DNA of 15,560 nucleotides, from contig JAOHNF010000015.1 in the NCBI GenBank assembly GCA_028103285.1, positions 1 to 15,560 of the forward strand. The letters are read 5' to 3'. The notes beneath the pieces were generated by a model, which worked only from the letters and a program-made list of their open reading frames with translations, did no database searches and had not been told where the DNA came from. The DNA is from Candidatus Pelagibacter sp. (GTDB taxonomy: Bacteria > Pseudomonadota > Alphaproteobacteria > Pelagibacterales > Pelagibacteraceae). This document shows, one piece after another, positions 7,313 to 15,470 of this stretch (positions are counted from its first letter, which is position 1; each line of letters begins with the position of its first letter). A program made the translations under genes and the position numbers.

Positions 7313-9980
7313 TCTTTTTTAATACTGCTTTATAAGCATCATTTATTTTATTTTGATTAATGCCTCCTGCTTGAGCAAAATCTTTTCTTCCTCCACCACC
7401 TTTTCCTTCCAAGATAAATGCAGCTTCTTTAACTAAGTCAACAGCATCAAATTTATTTATTAAATCATTTGTTACGCCAACTGAGACACCAACTTTTCCA
7501 TCAAAAATTGAAAATACTATTAATACTCCTTTTTTTATTTCTTTTTTTCCCGCGTCAACAATAGCTCTTAGTTCTTTTGATGGCAGATTAAGAACTGTTT
7601 GGTATCTAAATATAAAATCTGCAATCTTATTATCATTAATAATGTTTTTGCTTTTATCATTAATAATGTTTTTAACTTTAATCTGATATAACTGTTTATT
7701 TAGATTTTTTAAATTTTCTGTAGATTTTATTTTATCACTAGAATTAGGTTTTACTTTTAATTTTTCTAGTTCATCTTTTATGGATTTAATTTCATCAATT
7801 AATTTTTTATCTTTATTTGACTTAAATTCCTCTTGATTTTTTTCATACTCTTTCAACTGAATATCTCTTAAAGCTTCGATACGTCTTACCCCTGAAGCAA
7901 CTGAAGATTGGCTAATAATCTTAAATTTTCCTATTTCTTTGGTATTACCTACGTGTGTTCCTCCACATAATTCTGTTGAGAAAAATTTATCATTTTCATT
8001 TCCCATTGATAAAACTCTGACCTCATCTCCGTATTTTTCACCAAATAATGCTAAAGCACCTTTATTTACAGCTTCTTTCGGGGTCATTATTCTAGTTTTT
8101 ACAACGCTAGATTTCGTAATCATATAATTAACTAAATTTTCTATTTTATTTATCTCATCATTTTCAATGGGTTTATTATGGCTAAAGTCAAATCTAAGTT
8201 TGTCCGGGCTAACTAAAGAGCCTTTTTGCGTAACGTGCTTGCCTAAAATTCTTCTTAACGCCTCATGAAGCAAATGAGTAGCTGAATGATATGCTTTTGC
8301 ATCATTTCTCCTTTTTATATTAATTTCTAAGTTGACGTTCTCATTTATTTTTATCGAACCTTTTTCTACTTTGCCTAAATGAACATGTAAATCTCCCATT
8401 TTTTTTTGAGTATCTTTAATTTTGATAATACATTTTGTAGTTTTAATTAATCCTTGATCTCCTACTTGTCCGCCAGACTCAGCATAAAAAGGAGTTTGAT
8501 TTATTATCAATTCTATTTCATCACCTTCTTTTGCCTCAGCAATAAATTCTTTACCTTTTGAGATTTTTAAAACAACACCCTCTGCTTTGTTAAATTCATA
8601 GCCTAAAAATTCTGTAGGGTTTAATTCTTCTCTAATTTTAAACCATTTTTCTTCTTGTGATTTATCTCCTGAACCTTTCCAGTGAGCTCTAGCAAGGGCT
8701 TTACTTTTTTCCATTTCTTTATCAAAGCCTCTACTATCTACTTTAAAGTTTTTTGATCTTAAAATATCAGATGTTAAATCTAGTGGAAATCCAAAAGTAT
8801 CATAAAGCTTAAATGCAATATTACCTGGCAGTGTTTTATTTTGAACTTTGTTTAAATTTTCATCAAGAATTTTTATTCCCCTGTCAAGAAGTGAAGAAAA
8901 TTTTTCTTCTTCATTTTTAAGTGTCTCTCTTATTAATTCTTTTCCTTGAGATAGTTCAGTATAGTTATCTTTCATTTCATTTAATAAAACTTCAAATAAT
9001 TTGTAAAATATCGGTTCTTTTCTTCCTAAAGTATGAGCATGTCTCATTCCTCTTCTCATAATTCTTCTTAAAACATATCCTCTACCTTCGTTAGAAGGTA
9101 ATATGCCTTCTGCTATTAAAAAACTGCTTGCTCTAAGGTGGTCGGCAATCACTCTGTGGCTTGCTATTGTTTTATTATTAATTGGTGATTTTAAAATTTC
9201 TGAGGATGCTCCCATAATTTTCTTAAAATGATCAATGTTATAATTATCATGAGTATTCTGTAATACAGCAGTCATTCTTTCTAAGCCCATACCTGTATCA
9301 ACTGAAGGTTTAGGTAAATTAATTCTTTTTTCTTTTGAAATTTGTTCATACTGCATAAATACAAGATTCCATATTTCTGTAAATCTATTTCCATCTTCAT
9401 TAGGGCTTCCTGGAGGTCCGCCTTTTAATTTATTACCATGATCATAAAATATTTCAGAGCATGGTCCACATGGACCTGTGTCTCCCATTGACCAAAAATT
9501 ATCTGATGTAGAGATCTTTATTATTTTATCTTCATTTAACCCTGCTATTTTTTTCCAGAGTTCAAAAGACTCTTTGTCCTCATGATAGACGGTAACTAGA
9601 AGTTTTTCTTTTGATAATCCAAATTCTTTCGTTAACAAATTCCAAGCATAAATTATTGCTTGTTCTTTAAAATAATCTCCAAATGAAAAATTACCTAGCA
9701 TTTCAAAAAAAGTGTGATGTCTTGGTGTGTATCCTACATTTTCAAGGTCGTTATGTTTTCCGCCAGCCCTAACACATTTTTGTGCAGAGGTTGCAGTTTT
9801 AAATGATTTTTTCTCCAGTCCAGTAAATACATTTTTAAACTGAACCATTCCTGAGTTTGTAAACATTAATGTCGGGTCGTTATTAGGAACTAGATTACTT
9901 GACTCTACAATTTGATGATTATTTTTTTTAAAATGTTCAAGAAATTTACTTCTTACATCAGTCAATAAAATTTGGCTCAT
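7305..9980 (-). CDS. alaS: Alanyl-tRNA synthetase
   Basis: This cytosolic class II synthetase charges tRNA-Ala and edits mischarged Ser/Gly. At 891 residues it is near full bacterial length (876 in Escherichia coli). Class II motif 1 and 2 segments ([15 protein letters not shown] and [18 protein letters not shown]) and motif 3 (TGMGLERM) are present. The editing domain has the zinc motif HSATH (His565, His569) with CGGTH (Cys672, His676). The C-Ala domain ends with [16 protein letters not shown] short in-frame tandem duplication lies in the linker at residues 770-785. The ATG at 9980-9978 lies 23 bases inside the end of the truncated ygfZ-like gene, so translation may be coupled. From memory, alaS often follows recA in alphaproteobacteria; recA is not here. 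Confidence 0.98.
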   Translation of the reverse strand: MSQILLTDVRSKFLEHFKKNNHQIVESSNLVPNNDPTLMFTNSGMVQFKNVFTGLEKKSFKTATSAQKCVRAGGKHNDLENVGYTPRHHTFFEMLGNFSFGDYFKEQAIIYAWNLLTKEFGLSKEKLLVTVYHEDKESFELWKKIAGLNEDKIIKISTSDNFWSMGDTGPCGPCSEIFYDHGNKLKGGPPGSPNEDGNRFTEIWNLVFMQYEQISKEKRINLPKPSVDTGMGLERMTAVLQNTHDNYNIDHFKKIMGASSEILKSPINNKTIASHRVIADHLRASSFLIAEGILPSNEGRGYVLRRIMRRGMRHAHTLGRKEPIFYKLFEVLLNEMKDNYTELSQGKELIRETLKNEEEKFSSLLDRGIKILDENLNKVQNKTLPGNIAFKLYDTFGFPLDLTSDILRSKNFKVDSRGFDKEMEKSKALARAHWKGSGDKSQEEKWFKIREELNPTEFLGYEFNKAEGVVLKISKGKEFIAEAKEGDEIELIINQTPFYAESGGQVGDQGLIKTTKCIIKIKDTQKKMGDLHVHLGKVEKGSIKINENVNLEINIKRRNDAKAYHSATHLLHEALRRILGKHVTQKGSLVSPDKLRFDFSHNKPIENDEINKIENLVNYMITKSSVVKTRIMTPKEAVNKGALALFGEKYGDEVRVLSMGNENDKFFSTELCGGTHVGNTKEIGKFKIISQSSVASGVRRIEALRDIQLKEYEKNQEEFKSNKDKKLIDEIKSIKDELEKLKVKPNSSDKIKSTENLKNLNKQLYQIKVKNIINDKSKNIINDNKIADFIFRYQTVLNLPSKELRAIVDAGKKEIKKGVLIVFSIFDGKVGVSVGVTNDLINKFDAVDLVKEAAFILEGKGGGGRKDFAQAGGINQNKINDAYKAVLKKIS
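7631..7673. repeat. In-frame 24-base tandem duplication inside alaS
   Basis: A 19-base sequence (tatcattaataatgttttt) occurs at 7631-7649 and again at 7655-7673, a period of 24 bases. In AlaRS this gives eight-residue repeats KNIINDKS (770-777) and KNIINDNK (778-785) in the helical linker before the C-Ala domain. The perfect match suggests a recent slippage duplication that kept the reading frame. Confidence 0.9.
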
Positions 9981-10494
9981 GGTCTATTAGATACAGATAT
10001 TTTTTTAGTTGTCTATTTAGTTTTTTTATTGTTAAATGAAGTTTTTCTAATGAAGATAATATTCTGGCTCCCAGTTCTTTTTTTCTCGGGTCCATAAAAA
10101 TAGGACTTTCTCTATATAAAATTGTATTTGTTGATTTATTATTTTTAGATTGAATTTCTTTAAACATTTCGGCACTTAGTATTCCAATTGTATAATCAGA
10201 AGAAAGATCTTTTATTTCAACTTTTGATTTTAACTTATATTTGGACAAGTGGCTGATCAAATCTTCTTTTGATTTATTGCCACAATCTAAAAAATAACCA
10301 TTATTAGATGAAATTATAAAAAATTCATATAAATATTTTCCTTGCGGGTTTAGCAGTGCAGAAAAAATAGAGTTATCCTCGCTAACCTTCTCAATATCAT
10401 TAGTGATGATATTTTGAAGAAATTCTTTAGCATCATCACCAGTTATGGAAATTAATCCTCTATCTTCTAAAATTATGATTTCATCTTTTTTCAT
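9958..10494 (-). CDS. C-terminally truncated YgfZ/GcvT-like folate-binding protein
   Basis: Residues 1-155 match the N-terminal part of the YgfZ/IbaG-partner folate-binding family that supports Fe-S enzyme maturation: GDDAKEFLQNIITNDI (19-34), SALLNPQGKYLYEFFI (45-60) and DPRKKELGARILSS (135-148). Family members have roughly 240-330 residues and carry a KGCYxGQE motif in the C-terminal half. This protein stops at 178 residues without that motif. Its last codons (tail [19 protein letters not shown]) overlap the intact start of alaS by 23 bases. I see no remnant of the missing part in other frames downstream, because alaS begins at once. The gene is therefore probably a remnant or a much reduced form, left by a deletion ending at the alaS start. 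Family assignment is good; function is doubtful. Confidence 0.75.
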   Translation of the reverse strand: MKKDEIIILEDRGLISITGDDAKEFLQNIITNDIEKVSEDNSIFSALLNPQGKYLYEFFIISSNNGYFLDCGNKSKEDLISHLSKYKLKSKVEIKDLSSDYTIGILSAEMFKEIQSKNNKSTNTILYRESPIFMDPRKKELGARILSSLEKLHLTIKKLNRQLKKYLYLIDHEPNFID

Positions 10495-10530
10495 ATTTGA
10501 TAATTATATTGTATAATATATTTATAAGAT
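10495..10530. promoter_or_regulatory. Divergent promoter spacer with two TATAAT boxes (ygfZ-like / pyrC)
   Basis: The 36-base spacer holds a perfect TATAAT on the plus strand at 10512-10517 and another on the minus strand at 10508-10503. For pyrC, TTTTCA at 10488-10493 (inside the ygfZ-like start region) is a plausible -35 with an 18-base gap. For the minus strand, TATCTT at 10531-10526 gives a 17-base gap but is a poor -35. Expected start sites lie only about 7-9 bases before each ATG, so both messages would be nearly leaderless, consistent with the absence of Shine-Dalgarno sequences. Confidence 0.45.
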
Positions 10531-11844
10531 ATGTCTGAAAATTTTAGTCTCATCATCAAAAATGGATCTTGCTACATCGATGGCAAGCTTGTTCAAACAG
10601 ATATAGGATTATCTGGAAATAAAATAAAAACAATTGGTAAAATAGAATTAAACAGCTCAAAAGTATTAGATGCTACAGGCAAAGTGGTTCTTCCAGGTAT
10701 AATAGATACACAAACTCACTTTAGAGAACCAGGCTCAACTGATGTAGAGGATTTAGAGAGTGGAAGCAGAGCAGCAGTTTTAGGCGGAGTAACTTCATTA
10801 TTTGAAATGCCCAATACTAATCCTCCAACTTCGAATTTAGTAGAGTTTCATAGAAAACTTCAATTAGCAAAAAATAGAATGCACAGTAATTATGCTTTTT
10901 ACTTTGGGGCTACCCCTGAAAATATTGAACAGTTATCTAAACTTAAAGATATAGAGGGATGCTGTGGAGTTAAATTATTTGCTGGCTCTTCAACAGGAAA
11001 ATTATTAGTTGATAAAGAAGCTGATATTGAAAAAGTTATTTCAAGCAGTGATAGAGTGGTGTCTATTCACTCTGAAGATGAAGAAATTTTAAATCTTAGA
11101 AAAAAATTTATAAAAGAAGGTGATGTTCACTCACATCCTGAATGGAGAAATACTGAATGTGCTATTTCTTCAACTAGAAGAGTAGTTAAAATTGCAGAAA
11201 GATATAATAAAAAAATTCATGTCCTACATGTTACAACTAAGGAAGAAGTTGATTTTTTAGCAATGCATAAAAAAAATGTTACTTTTGAGATAACTCCTCA
11301 ACATTTAACACTTTATGCTCCAGATTGTTATGACAGATTAGGTACTTATGCTCAAATGAACCCGCCGCTAAGAACTAAGGATCATTATGATCGTCTTTGG
11401 GTGGCGGTTAAGAATAATATTGTTGACGTATTAGGTTCCGATCATGCGCCTCACTCAAAGGAAAATAAAGATAAAAATTATCCAAATACACCTTCAGGTA
11501 TGCCAGGAGTACAAACTATCTTTCCAGTTATGCTAGATCATGTAAATAATGGAAAACTTTCATTAGAACAATTGATTAAACTTATGTGTGAAAATCCATG
11601 TAGAATTTTTGGTATTAAGAATAAAGGATATATTAAAGAGGGGTACGATGCAGATTTAACCATTGCTGATATGAGCAAAGAAGTCGTAATCAAAGATGAT
11701 ATGATTGCTAGTAAATGTGGATGGACTCCCTTTAATAATCATAAAGTAAAAGGCTATCCAGTTGGAACTATTGTTAATGGCGTTTTAGTGATGTCTGAAG
11801 GTAAGATTGTTGAAGAGTCAAAAGGAAAACCTTTAGAGTTTTAA
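10531..11844 (+). CDS. pyrC: Dihydroorotase, class I, DxQxH variant
   Basis: This enzyme interconverts carbamoyl-aspartate and dihydroorotate in pyrimidine synthesis, through the amidohydrolase fold with a metal centre. The 437-residue protein has the substrate motif THFREPG (62-68), PNTNPPT (94-100), the likely carboxylated Lys148 in GVKLFAGSSTG, metal His180 (SIHSED) and His233 (LHVTT), and Asp304 in GSDHAPHS. The usual D-x-H-x-H metal motif reads D-T-Q-T-H here (Asp59, Gln61, His63), so the first histidine is glutamine. I recall similar glutamine-bearing dihydroorotases in Bacteroidetes. Allantoinase or hydantoinase activity is less likely because the HFREPG and NPPT motifs favour dihydroorotase. 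The gene stands alone, without pyrB, and its last 12 bases overlap the converging prpE. Confidence 0.9.
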   Translation: MSENFSLIIKNGSCYIDGKLVQTDIGLSGNKIKTIGKIELNSSKVLDATGKVVLPGIIDTQTHFREPGSTDVEDLESGSRAAVLGGVTSLFEMPNTNPPTSNLVEFHRKLQLAKNRMHSNYAFYFGATPENIEQLSKLKDIEGCCGVKLFAGSSTGKLLVDKEADIEKVISSSDRVVSIHSEDEEILNLRKKFIKEGDVHSHPEWRNTECAISSTRRVVKIAERYNKKIHVLHVTTKEEVDFLAMHKKNVTFEITPQHLTLYAPDCYDRLGTYAQMNPPLRTKDHYDRLWVAVKNNIVDVLGSDHAPHSKENKDKNYPNTPSGMPGVQTIFPVMLDHVNNGKLSLEQLIKLMCENPCRIFGIKNKGYIKEGYDADLTIADMSKEVVIKDDMIASKCGWTPFNNHKVKGYPVGTIVNGVLVMSEGKIVEESKGKPLEF

Positions 11845-13476
11845 GATTTTATTTTCGATTAAATCAGCTTTTATTTCATCTAAGATGGCAGGATCATCTA
11901 TTGTTGCTGGCATTTTATAAGGCTCATTGTCAGCAATTTTTCTAACTGTCCCCCTTAAAATCTTTCCAGATCTAGTTTTTGGTAGTCTTTTAACAACAAC
12001 TGCTAGCTTAAATGCAGCTACAGGACCTACTTTGTCTCTTACCATTTTAATACATTCTTCAATTATCTCTTTTTTATCTTTAGTAACTCCAGCTTTTAAT
12101 GCAAGTAAGCCCATTGGTATTTGTCCTTTTAATTTATCAGCGATTCCAAGCACAGCACACTCAGCAACATCTTTATGTTCAGCAAGAACTTCTTCAATAG
12201 CGCCCGTAGACAGTCTATGTCCAGCAACATTAATAATGTCATCTGTTCGTGACATTATCCAAACATATCCATCTTCATCTATATGCCCAGCATCGTAAGT
12301 TAAATAATAACCAGGATAAGTTGACATATAGTTTTCTTTATAACGTTTATCTGCTCCCCATAGAGTAGGGAAGGTGCCTGGAGGTAAAGGAAGTTTAACT
12401 ACAATGTCTCCCATTTTACCAGGTCCAACTTCTATTCCCTCTGCATTTAAAACTTTTAAATCATAACCAGGAACAGGTTTAAAAGCAGAACCATATTTTA
12501 CAGGAAAAGATTCAATACCTGTACAATCAGATGTTATTGCCCAACTTGTTTCTGTTTGCCACCAGTGATCAATAACAGGTGAGTTAGATAATTTTTCAAA
12601 CCATTTTATAGTATCTGGATCTGCACGTTCGCCTGCAAGAAATAATTTATCAAATTTACTTAAATCATATTTTTTAAAAAATTCTCCATTAGGATCCTCT
12701 TTTTTAATAGCCCTAATTGCTGTAGGTGCTGTAAAAAGAGACTTAACTTTATGTTCAGATATAACTCTCCAAAAGACTCCAGCGTCAGGAGTTCCTACAG
12801 GCTTCCCCTCAAATAGCACTGTTGTACATCCATAAAATAATGGAGCATAAACAATATAAGAGTGACCAACAATCCATCCAATATCACTTGCAGACCACCA
12901 AACATCATCTTGTTCAATGTTATAAATATTTTTCATTGTCCATTTAAGTGCAACTATGTGCCCACCAATATCTCTTACAATACCTTTAGGTAATCCTGTT
13001 GTTCCCGATGTGTAGAGTATGTAAGCATAGTCATTAGCTTTCATCTGTTCACACTCAGCCGGCTTTACATCTTTCAGGGATTCTTCCCACGTTATGTCCA
13101 TTGATGGATTTATTTCGGCTTTGTCTCTTTCTCTTTGAAATATAATACATTTATTTGGTTTGTGATTTGCTAATTCAATAGCTTTATTAACTAAAGGTTT
13201 GTAATGAACTGTTCTTCCAGGTTCGTAACCACAAGAAGCTGTGACTATTAATTTTGCTTTCGAGTCATCTATTCTACTTGCAAGTTCGTTAGCAGCAAAG
13301 CCACCAAAAACAACTGAGTGTACTGCTCCGATTCTCCCACAAGCTAACATGGTTACTATTGCCTCTGGTATCATCGGCATATAAATAATTATTCTATCCC
13401 CTTTATTTATTCCTTGCTTTTTTAAAGCTCCAGCGAACAAAGCAACTTCATCTCGTAATTCATTATAAGTAATTTT
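11833..13476 (-). pseudogene. prpE: 5'-truncated PrpE-type acetate/propionate-CoA ligase (AMP-forming)
   Basis: PrpE-family synthetases (about 630 residues) activate propionate or acetate with ATP and CoA. Homology is strong from KITYNELRDEVA at 13476 to the stop. It includes the P-loop YTSGTTGLPKG, GERADPDT, the adenylate segment WWQTETSW, and the catalytic lysine in KTRSGK, 42 residues from the end. The first roughly 90 residues, including the usual N-terminal cap, are missing. The frame is blocked by a stop at 13479-13477, immediately upstream of the last recognisable homologous residue. No ATG lies near the new 5' end; the nearest usable start is TTG at 13440, which would begin partway through the conserved domain. 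The upstream DNA is the end of a reductase gene in another frame. A deletion has fused the two genes, or the assembly is wrong here. The product is probably non-functional as it stands. Confidence 0.85.
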
Positions 13477-14287
13477 TTATTTGTTTCAAAATTCTCTGAA
13501 TTCACTTTTATAGTTTTTTTATTCATATTAAGGCCCCACTCAGCAATAGGCCCAAGTTTCATGATTAAACCAAAAAAACTTAATATTGTATTTGTTTTAA
13601 TATTTTCGGTTTTTCCATCATCAAATTTAATTAAAATTGACTCTACATCTTTATCTCCTTTTATAGACACGAGTTCACAAGGGGTTTTAATTGAAATCTT
13701 TTCCTCTTTTTCTAATTTTTTTATTTCTGATAATGTATGAGGAGCTCCTCTAAATTCATTTCTTCTGTGTATTAAATTAATTTTTGAAAATTTCGAAAGC
13801 TCTAGCGCCCAATCTAAGGCTGAATCTCCCCCTCCAAAAATTGAAATGTTTTTATTTTTAAAAAAATCTTTATTTTTTACGGCATAAAATATTGATCTGC
13901 TTCTTTTAAATTTAATTTTCTAGGCTCAAAGGAACCCACCCCTCCAGCAATAATTATATTAGGGGCTGAAAACTCATTATTATTATTGGTTTTAACAATC
14001 CAATTACCGTTATCTTGTTTAACTTCTTCTACTCTCTCGTTGTAGAAAAATTCAGTATTAAAGGGCTTGATTTGCTCTAATAAATTTTTTGTTAATTCTT
14101 CTCCTGTACACTCTGGAACGGCTGGAATATCATAAATTGGTTTATCTGGATAAAGCTCTATGCATTGACCACCAGCTTTGTCTAAATTATCTACTACTAT
14201 AGATTTAAGACCTTTAATACCTAGTTGATGGACTGCAAACAATCCTACAGGTCCTGCTCCAATTATTACAACATCTGTTTTTGTCAT
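13422..14287 (-). pseudogene. Ferredoxin-NADP reductase (thioredoxin-reductase-like type), frameshifted and 3'-truncated
   Basis: The gene opens at 14287 with the FAD-binding motif VVIIGAGPVGLFA and the subgroup signature AGGQCIELYPDKPIYDIPA. The first frame ends with a stop at 13879-13877 after 136 codons. In the next frame the protein continues without a gap: SIFYAVKNKDFFKN, then the NADPH site IFGGGDSALDW, HRRNEFRGAPHT, and the C-terminal segment FFGLIMKLGPIAEWGLN to FETN at about 13479. One missing base near 13884-13897 explains the break. After FETN the family should continue with a FAIGD-type segment and about 45 more residues; here it enters the prpE body out of frame and stops at 13424-13422. 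No CxxC redox motif is seen, so this is not a true thioredoxin reductase. The partner is probably the adjacent ferredoxin. Confidence 0.88.
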
Positions 14288-14610
14288 TAAGATTGTTTCT
14301 CTGGCGTTGTTACTGTAAGTCCGTCTAATTCATCAGAAACAATTAATTGACAACTAAGTCTGCTATTTTTTTTTGGTTCTATTGCCATGTCTATCATATC
14401 CACTTCAGCATCTTCTGCCTTAAGTACTTTATCTAACCATTTATCTTCGACATAAACATGGCAAGTTGCGCAAGCCATTGAACCACCACAATCAGCGTCA
14501 ATACCTGGAATATCATTTTGAATAGCACCCTCCATAACAGATAAGCCATTAGCAACATCTATAGTTTTTGAATTTCCTTGAAAATCTTGATACGTAATTT
14601 TTGTCATCAT
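14287..14610 (-). CDS. 2Fe-2S ferredoxin, adrenodoxin-like
   Basis: This 107-residue soluble electron carrier has the four cluster cysteines in the adrenodoxin/bacterial-type pattern: Cys41, Cys47 and Cys50 in DADCGGSMACATCHV, and Cys87 in RLSCQLI. The acidic stretch after the cluster loop (KAEDAEVDMIDMA) is typical of the partner-binding surface. Its stop shares one base with the reductase start (TAATG), so the two form a coupled pair in which the reductase would exchange electrons with NADP. Two ATGs lie in tandem (14610-14608 and 14607-14605); either could be the start. A terminator and a possible promoter lie directly upstream. The gene is intact although its reductase partner is broken. 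Confidence 0.95.
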   Translation of the reverse strand: MMTKITYQDFQGNSKTIDVANGLSVMEGAIQNDIPGIDADCGGSMACATCHVYVEDKWLDKVLKAEDAEVDMIDMAIEPKKNSRLSCQLIVSDELDGLTVTTPEKQS

Positions 14611-14643
14611 GAATAATATAAAGGTCTAAAAAAAAAAGGGCAA
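14605..14643 (-). promoter_or_regulatory. Candidate ferredoxin promoter embedded in the proteorhodopsin terminator
   Basis: On the minus strand TTGCCC (14643-14638), which is the descending arm of the terminator hairpin, is followed by exactly 17 bases, mostly the T-tract, and then TATATT (14620-14615). The predicted start site falls at or beside the tandem ATGs, so the message would be leaderless, which fits the lack of a Shine-Dalgarno sequence. The -35 matches consensus at four of six bases and the -10 at five of six. The assignment is by eye. Confidence 0.35.
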
Positions 14644-14664
14644 GTACGCAAAACGTACCCGCCC
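14628..14664 (-). terminator. Rho-independent terminator after proteorhodopsin
   Basis: The minus strand reads an 11-base-pair stem (GGGCGGGTACG pairing with CGTACTTGCCC, including two G-T pairs) around a five-base TTTTG loop, followed by a run of ten T. It lies 22 bases past the proteorhodopsin stop and 17 bases before the ferredoxin ATG. It should end most proteorhodopsin messages and uncouple them from the ferredoxin genes. It is the clearest terminator in the window. Confidence 0.93.
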
Positions 14665-14686
14665 TAAGTTTTAATTATTTAAAATA

Positions 14687-15460
14687 CTAACTTCTTGCTA
14701 CTCTAGTATTTTGCATTGCAGCAGCCCAAATAATAAGACCAAAAGCGATCTTGTTTAAAAAGTCTGCAGCGTTATAAATAACGTTCAATGCGTTTACGTC
14801 TACACCACCAGTTAAATATCCGAAGATATAACCTAGTGGGTATACAGCCCAACCGATTGTAACGATTATTCTCATCGCACTAAATGCAGTTTGTAATGAC
14901 TTGTTACCAGCTTTTGCTGCAAGCGTTCCAGCTTCACCAGAAAATATTTCAAATAAAATATATATCCAGCCAGCCATTCCAATTACAAAACCAACAAATG
15001 GTTGCATGTAACCAGCTTCACCTAGGTAACCACCTATAAGCATTACTAATGAACCTATTAAAAGTTTCCAAAATACTGAACTTGGTACTTTTTTCACAGC
15101 TGCTAATACAAAATAGAACTCAAGCATTAGTAAAGGCACTGTAATTAACCAGTCAATATATCTGTAAACAGTTGGTGACTCACCAGTTCCGATCCATACT
15201 TCTCTCATGTACATATAGTGTATGAATGCGATACCAGTTACTAGTCCCGCTACTGTTATTGAAACTCTCCAAGCAGGTGCAACAGATCCTCTTTCTAGAA
15301 AGAAGAATGCTGTAGCTGCTAAACAACCCATTGATACTAACCAAAATGATATTCCTACGAAATCATTTGTAGCTAAAAGAGCTGCGTCTGCTGCGTTTGC
15401 TGAACCAGTAATACTTAATGTAGCTACTGTAGCTAACGCAATTGTTATTAATTTTCTCAT
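14687..15460 (-). CDS. Proteorhodopsin, green-absorbing light-driven proton pump
   Basis: This seven-helix retinal protein of the inner membrane exports protons in light. The 257-residue protein starts with a signal peptide (residues 1-23, likely cleavage after SANA). All key residues are offset by six from the reference green proteorhodopsin: His81 (reference 75), Arg100 (94), proton acceptor Asp103 (97) in YRYIDW, proton donor Glu114 (108) in LEFYF, and the retinal Schiff-base Lys237 (231) in FLNKIAF. The tuning site (reference 105) is Leu111, which predicts green absorption rather than blue. The DTE-type set (Asp-Thr-Glu) marks a proton pump. Less biased, more GC-rich codons than its neighbours and a strong Shine-Dalgarno sequence suggest high expression. 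Retinal synthesis genes are not in the window. Confidence 0.98.
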   Translation of the reverse strand: MRKLITIALATVATLSITGSANAADAALLATNDFVGISFWLVSMGCLAATAFFFLERGSVAPAWRVSITVAGLVTGIAFIHYMYMREVWIGTGESPTVYRYIDWLITVPLLMLEFYFVLAAVKKVPSSVFWKLLIGSLVMLIGGYLGEAGYMQPFVGFVIGMAGWIYILFEIFSGEAGTLAAKAGNKSLQTAFSAMRIIVTIGWAVYPLGYIFGYLTGGVDVNALNVIYNAADFLNKIAFGLIIWAAAMQNTRVARS

Positions 15461-15465
15461 GAAAA

Positions 15466-15470
15466 CCTCC
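15466..15470 (-). promoter_or_regulatory. Strong Shine-Dalgarno sequence for proteorhodopsin
   Basis: GGAGG on the minus strand lies five bases before the ATG at 15460. Hardly any other gene in the window has a recognisable ribosome-binding site, so this one stands out and fixes the start. Confidence 0.88.

Noticed and set aside
11927..12298. A 123-codon plus-strand open frame opposite prpE
   Set aside because: It lies antisense to the conserved C-terminal domain of the acyl-CoA synthetase and has no motif or start signal.
13422..13670. Reading 13422-13670 as a separate small gene
   Set aside because: It has a GTG start inside a conserved region, and the frame upstream carries continuous reductase homology; it is the 3' part of the broken reductase gene.
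13422..14287. Calling the reductase a thioredoxin reductase (trxB)
   Set aside because: No CxxC redox pair is present, and the AGGQCIELYPDKPIYDIPA signature plus the adjacent ferredoxin fit the ferredoxin-NADP reductase subgroup better.
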